Assembly (NCBI GenBank): GCA_019454915.1
Contig: JACFNM010000217.1
Location: forward strand, 1-7,069
DNA from: Chitinophagaceae bacterium
GTDB taxonomy: Bacteria; Bacteroidota; Bacteroidia; Chitinophagales; Chitinophagaceae
Length of the DNA stretch: 7,069 nt
Direction: 5' to 3'
In this document: in pieces, positions 4,801-7,069 of the stretch
How positions within the stretch are numbered: the stretch's first letter is position 1
Layout of the letters: every line of letters starts with the position of its first letter
Made by a program: the position numbers and the translations under genes
The notes under the pieces: generated by a model
Told to the model about the DNA's origin: nothing
Seen by the model: the letters and a program-made list of their open reading frames with translations, nothing else
Databases searched by the model: none

Positions 4801-5658
4801 ATGCGTTTCCCCTGGCAAAAGAAAAATACAGTGAACCAGCCCGTTTCAGATCAACCGGCAATAGACAGATTTTTATTTCGCACCTGGAGTTTCTCCGAAA
4901 CAGGACCTACCAGGGAACTGAATGAAGATTCCATCGTCCATTTCCACCCCGACCGTGCGCGGAACAGCTTTTTTGCAATGGTAGCCGATGGAATGGGCGG
5001 GCATAGCGCGGGTGAAATAGCCAGCCATATTGCCTGCAGGGAAGCGGAGTTTTTTATTCAAAGCGGATATAATCAGCAGGACGTGCCTGCTATGCTCAAT
5101 GAATTGGTGCAGCAGATGCACCGTTCTATTCTGAATGAGGGAGAGAAAAATGAAGATTATCGCGGAATGGGAACAACCTCCACGGTATTCTTTTGCCGGG
5201 AAAATGAGGCGTGGTTAGCGCAGGTAGGCGATAGTCGGCTATACCATTTTAACGGTAGTGAACTAAATCAATGCAGCAATGACCAAACGCTGGTAAACCA
5301 GATGGTTAAGGAAGGCAGATTGACTGCCGGTGAAGCGGAACATCACGACATGAAAAATATTTTGGTACAGGCCCTGGGAACGGTAAAAAAAGTGGAGCCC
5401 GAAATTCTGAAGTTAAGCGATTTACGGGCGGGAGACTATTATTTTTTGTGTTCAGACGGAATCTATGACGTGTTTAGTCCGGGAGAATTACGCTCCCTTT
5501 TTCGTATGGATGATGCCGCCTTATCTATGGAATGTATGAAGGCGCTATGTTATGAACGGAAGGCGCAGGATAACGTATCGGCTATACTTATAGAGATAGC
5601 TGTGCGGAAAACGCTGCCCGATAGTTCAATTACGAGAGAGCAAAATGTAATATCATGA
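4801..5658 (+). CDS. PP2C-family (PPM) Ser/Thr protein phosphatase
   Basis: It removes phosphate from phospho-Ser/Thr using two Mn/Mg ions. The 285-residue protein has a short polar N-terminal tail (1-30) and then one PPM domain (about 31-268) with all main motifs: TRELNEDS (37-44), VADGMGGHSAGE (61-72), RGMGTTST (121-128), VGDSRLY (142-148), CSDGIYDV (217-224) and DNVSAILIEI (257-266). The metal-binding aspartates Asp43, Asp63, Asp219 and Asp257 are present, so the enzyme should be active. No signal peptide or membrane segment is seen, so it is cytoplasmic. The start is firm: an in-frame TAA lies 9 nt upstream and the next Met is inside the domain. No Shine-Dalgarno site is visible. Its stop overlaps the kinase start by 4 nt, so kinase and phosphatase are translationally coupled, and the kinase is the likely partner. 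The FHA-protease ends 147 bp upstream. Confidence 0.95.
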   Translation: MRFPWQKKNTVNQPVSDQPAIDRFLFRTWSFSETGPTRELNEDSIVHFHPDRARNSFFAMVADGMGGHSAGEIASHIACREAEFFIQSGYNQQDVPAMLNELVQQMHRSILNEGEKNEDYRGMGTTSTVFFCRENEAWLAQVGDSRLYHFNGSELNQCSNDQTLVNQMVKEGRLTAGEAEHHDMKNILVQALGTVKKVEPEILKLSDLRAGDYYFLCSDGIYDVFSPGELRSLFRMDDAALSMECMKALCYERKAQDNVSAILIEIAVRKTLPDSSITREQNVIS

Positions 5659-7069
5659 GTGAAACACATAACGAACAATATATTAAACGTGATAAAATAG
5701 GAGAGGGGGGAATGGGGACGGTCTATCTCGGAGAAGACGTATTATTGGAACGTCCTGTTGCCATCAAGGTAATGAATAACCCGGAAAACATGGGTAAGGA
5801 TTCTCTGGAAGTTCGCTTTCAACAGGAGGCCCTTGCGTTAGCCCGGTTAAATCATCCCAATATTACTCACCTGTACGCATTTATTCCAAAGGGAGATACT
5901 TATTGGATGGTGATGGAATATGTGGAGGGAAAGACCCTGGAAGAATGGTTGAAGATTCACGGTTCCTTTAATGAAAAGACGGCCTGCAGTATCCTTTGCC
6001 AGGTATTGGATGGATTAGCCCATGCACATCAGAAAGGGATTATCCACCGCGATCTGAAACCGGCCAATGTGATGATATCCACTGAAGGAGAGGTTAAAAT
6101 AATGGACTTCGGAATAGCGAGGATCAAGAATTCGCAGCGGCTGACGCAGTTGGGAAAAAGTGTCGGTACCATAGAATATATGGCTCCGGAACAAATTCAG
6201 GGTAAAGAAGGAGACGAACTGACGGATATTTATGCGGCAGGGAATATCCTGTACGAAATACTCAGCGGTCAGACGCCCTTTAAAGCAGAGACGGATTATC
6301 ATTTGATGAAAATGAAGCTGGAAGAGAAAATTCCGCGCCACCCGATGTTATTGGGAAAGACCTCTTCTGCGGTGCAGGAAGTGATATTTAGGTCATTAGC
6401 CGCCAATCCTGCTAAGCGATTCGCCAATGCCGGTTTGTTTAAAGAAGCAATTTTAAAAAATATAGGAGAAGGCTTGTATTCTTATAATGAACTTTCCATA
6501 GCACTCGGGCAGGATCAGAGCCAGAGTGGCCCCATTGCTAATTACACCAGAACGCCGTTCCTGAAAAAATTCTGGTTGCGTTCTTTGTCAGCCGGATTGA
6601 GAAATCCGGGAAGTAAAAAGAATATTTTCTCAGGGTTAGAACACATATCTGTTGCCGGTATATGGTCTTATGTTAAAGATTGGAACGTCAATAAGTCCAT
6701 CGCATTATTGATTATAGCGGTTGTATTGAGTGGCTCAATGGTATTATGGAGCGCATTGCAATCTAATCAAAATGAGGATATTCCCGGGGGATCTGACGTC
6801 TCAACCACAGATATTTCTGCTTCTTCTTTACCCGGCAATAGCCCCGGCCTTCCTCCCGCCAAATCTTCCGGAATCATTGAAGGGCAATTGATCCAGAACC
6901 AGCAACCCATCATTCGGTTAAATAAAACGGAAGGTGAAGAGAAAAGAGATTCTTCGGTCCGTAAGGAAGTCATTCGTTCTGCACCCGCTAAGAGAAAAGA
7001 AGATCCTCCTGCTGATAAGAAAGAGAAAGAGCAAATTGTTCCGAACGAACCGGCGTCTCCTCAGGAGCC
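5655..7069 (+). CDS. Membrane-anchored Hanks-type Ser/Thr protein kinase (3' end missing)
   Basis: The ATG at 5655 overlaps the phosphatase TGA. 471 complete residues are visible and the frame is open at the window end. The kinase domain (about 9-266) is complete: glycine loop GEGGMGTVY (16-24), VAIK with Lys38, helix-C Glu58, HRDLKPAN with Asp133 and Asn138, DFG at 151-153, activation-loop candidates Thr164, Ser169 and Thr172, APE at 177-179, and the late NPAKRF with Arg255. A juxtamembrane stretch of about 75 residues leads to one membrane helix (about 348-366). A Ser/Pro, then Lys/Glu/Pro-rich low-complexity tail begins on the outer side. The topology resembles PknB-like receptors, with the kinase in the cytoplasm and a possible sensor in the periplasm, but the sensor domain is beyond the window. 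Likely targets, by context, are the kinase itself, the FHA-protease and its linker threonines, with the PP2C as antagonist. Confidence 0.95.
   Translation, partial: MSETHNEQYIKRDKIGEGGMGTVYLGEDVLLERPVAIKVMNNPENMGKDSLEVRFQQEALALARLNHPNITHLYAFIPKGDTYWMVMEYVEGKTLEEWLKIHGSFNEKTACSILCQVLDGLAHAHQKGIIHRDLKPANVMISTEGEVKIMDFGIARIKNSQRLTQLGKSVGTIEYMAPEQIQGKEGDELTDIYAAGNILYEILSGQTPFKAETDYHLMKMKLEEKIPRHPMLLGKTSSAVQEVIFRSLAANPAKRFANAGLFKEAILKNIGEGLYSYNELSIALGQDQSQSGPIANYTRTPFLKKFWLRSLSAGLRNPGSKKNIFSGLEHISVAGIWSYVKDWNVNKSIALLIIAVVLSGSMVLWSALQSNQNEDIPGGSDVSTTDISASSLPGNSPGLPPAKSSGIIEGQLIQNQQPIIRLNKTEGEEKRDSSVRKEVIRSAPAKRKEDPPADKKEKEQIVPNEPASPQE

Noticed and set aside
2962..7069. Type VI secretion regulatory module (Fha/PppA/PpkA-like)
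   Set aside because: The kinase, phosphatase and FHA domain match the theme, but the FHA protein is a protease and no secretion component is visible; it cannot be claimed from this window.
2962..7069. Phage-defence kinase system
   Set aside because: No nuclease, toxin or other defence gene is adjacent within the window, and the periplasmic protease does not fit known kinase-based defence.
1..7069. CRISPR array
   Set aside because: No regularly spaced direct repeats were seen on reading the window.

Overview
The window looks like a chromosomal segment of a Bacteroidota bacterium, probably near Chitinophagaceae. Three signs point there. TAnnTTTG boxes, the -7 element of the Bacteroidota primary sigma factor, sit just upstream of four gene starts. 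Shine-Dalgarno sites are nearly absent. The DapD, threonylcarbamoyl-AMP synthase and IS200-like protein sequences have a Bacteroidota flavour. The lineage is inferred from memory of these families, not from a search.

Layout, left to right. Positions 1-237 (minus) hold the N-terminal part of an unrecognised lipoprotein that runs off the left edge. Positions 238-496 have no clear gene. Positions 497-763 (plus) are a decayed IS200-like/REP-associated (Y1, HUH) transposase with an in-frame stop and a large internal deletion. It is followed by 764-1020, non-coding DNA with REP-like inverted repeats. Next come a minus-strand intrinsic terminator, tRNA-Leu(CAG) and dapD (lysine/diaminopimelate synthesis). 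dapD is divergent from a tsaC-type gene for tRNA t6A modification, and the two -7 boxes are packed into about 40 bp. A 322-bp gap (2640-2961) separates this housekeeping block from the signalling block.

The signalling block (2962-7069, all plus) is the most interesting part. It encodes a membrane protein with an N-terminal cytoplasmic FHA (phosphothreonine-binding) domain, one membrane helix and a trypsin/HtrA-like protease domain with an intact His-Asp-Ser triad; then a PP2C-type phosphatase; then a membrane-anchored Hanks-type Ser/Thr kinase, which is cut by the right edge. Phosphatase and kinase overlap by 4 nt (ATGA). The protease gene is separated from them by 147 bp containing a long imperfect hairpin. 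Together they contain a phosphorylation writer, an eraser and a reader, with the reader fused across the membrane to a protease. The inferred working model is that cytoplasmic Ser/Thr phosphorylation controls a periplasmic protease. The domains and catalytic residues are visible in the sequence; the coupling between them is a hypothesis.
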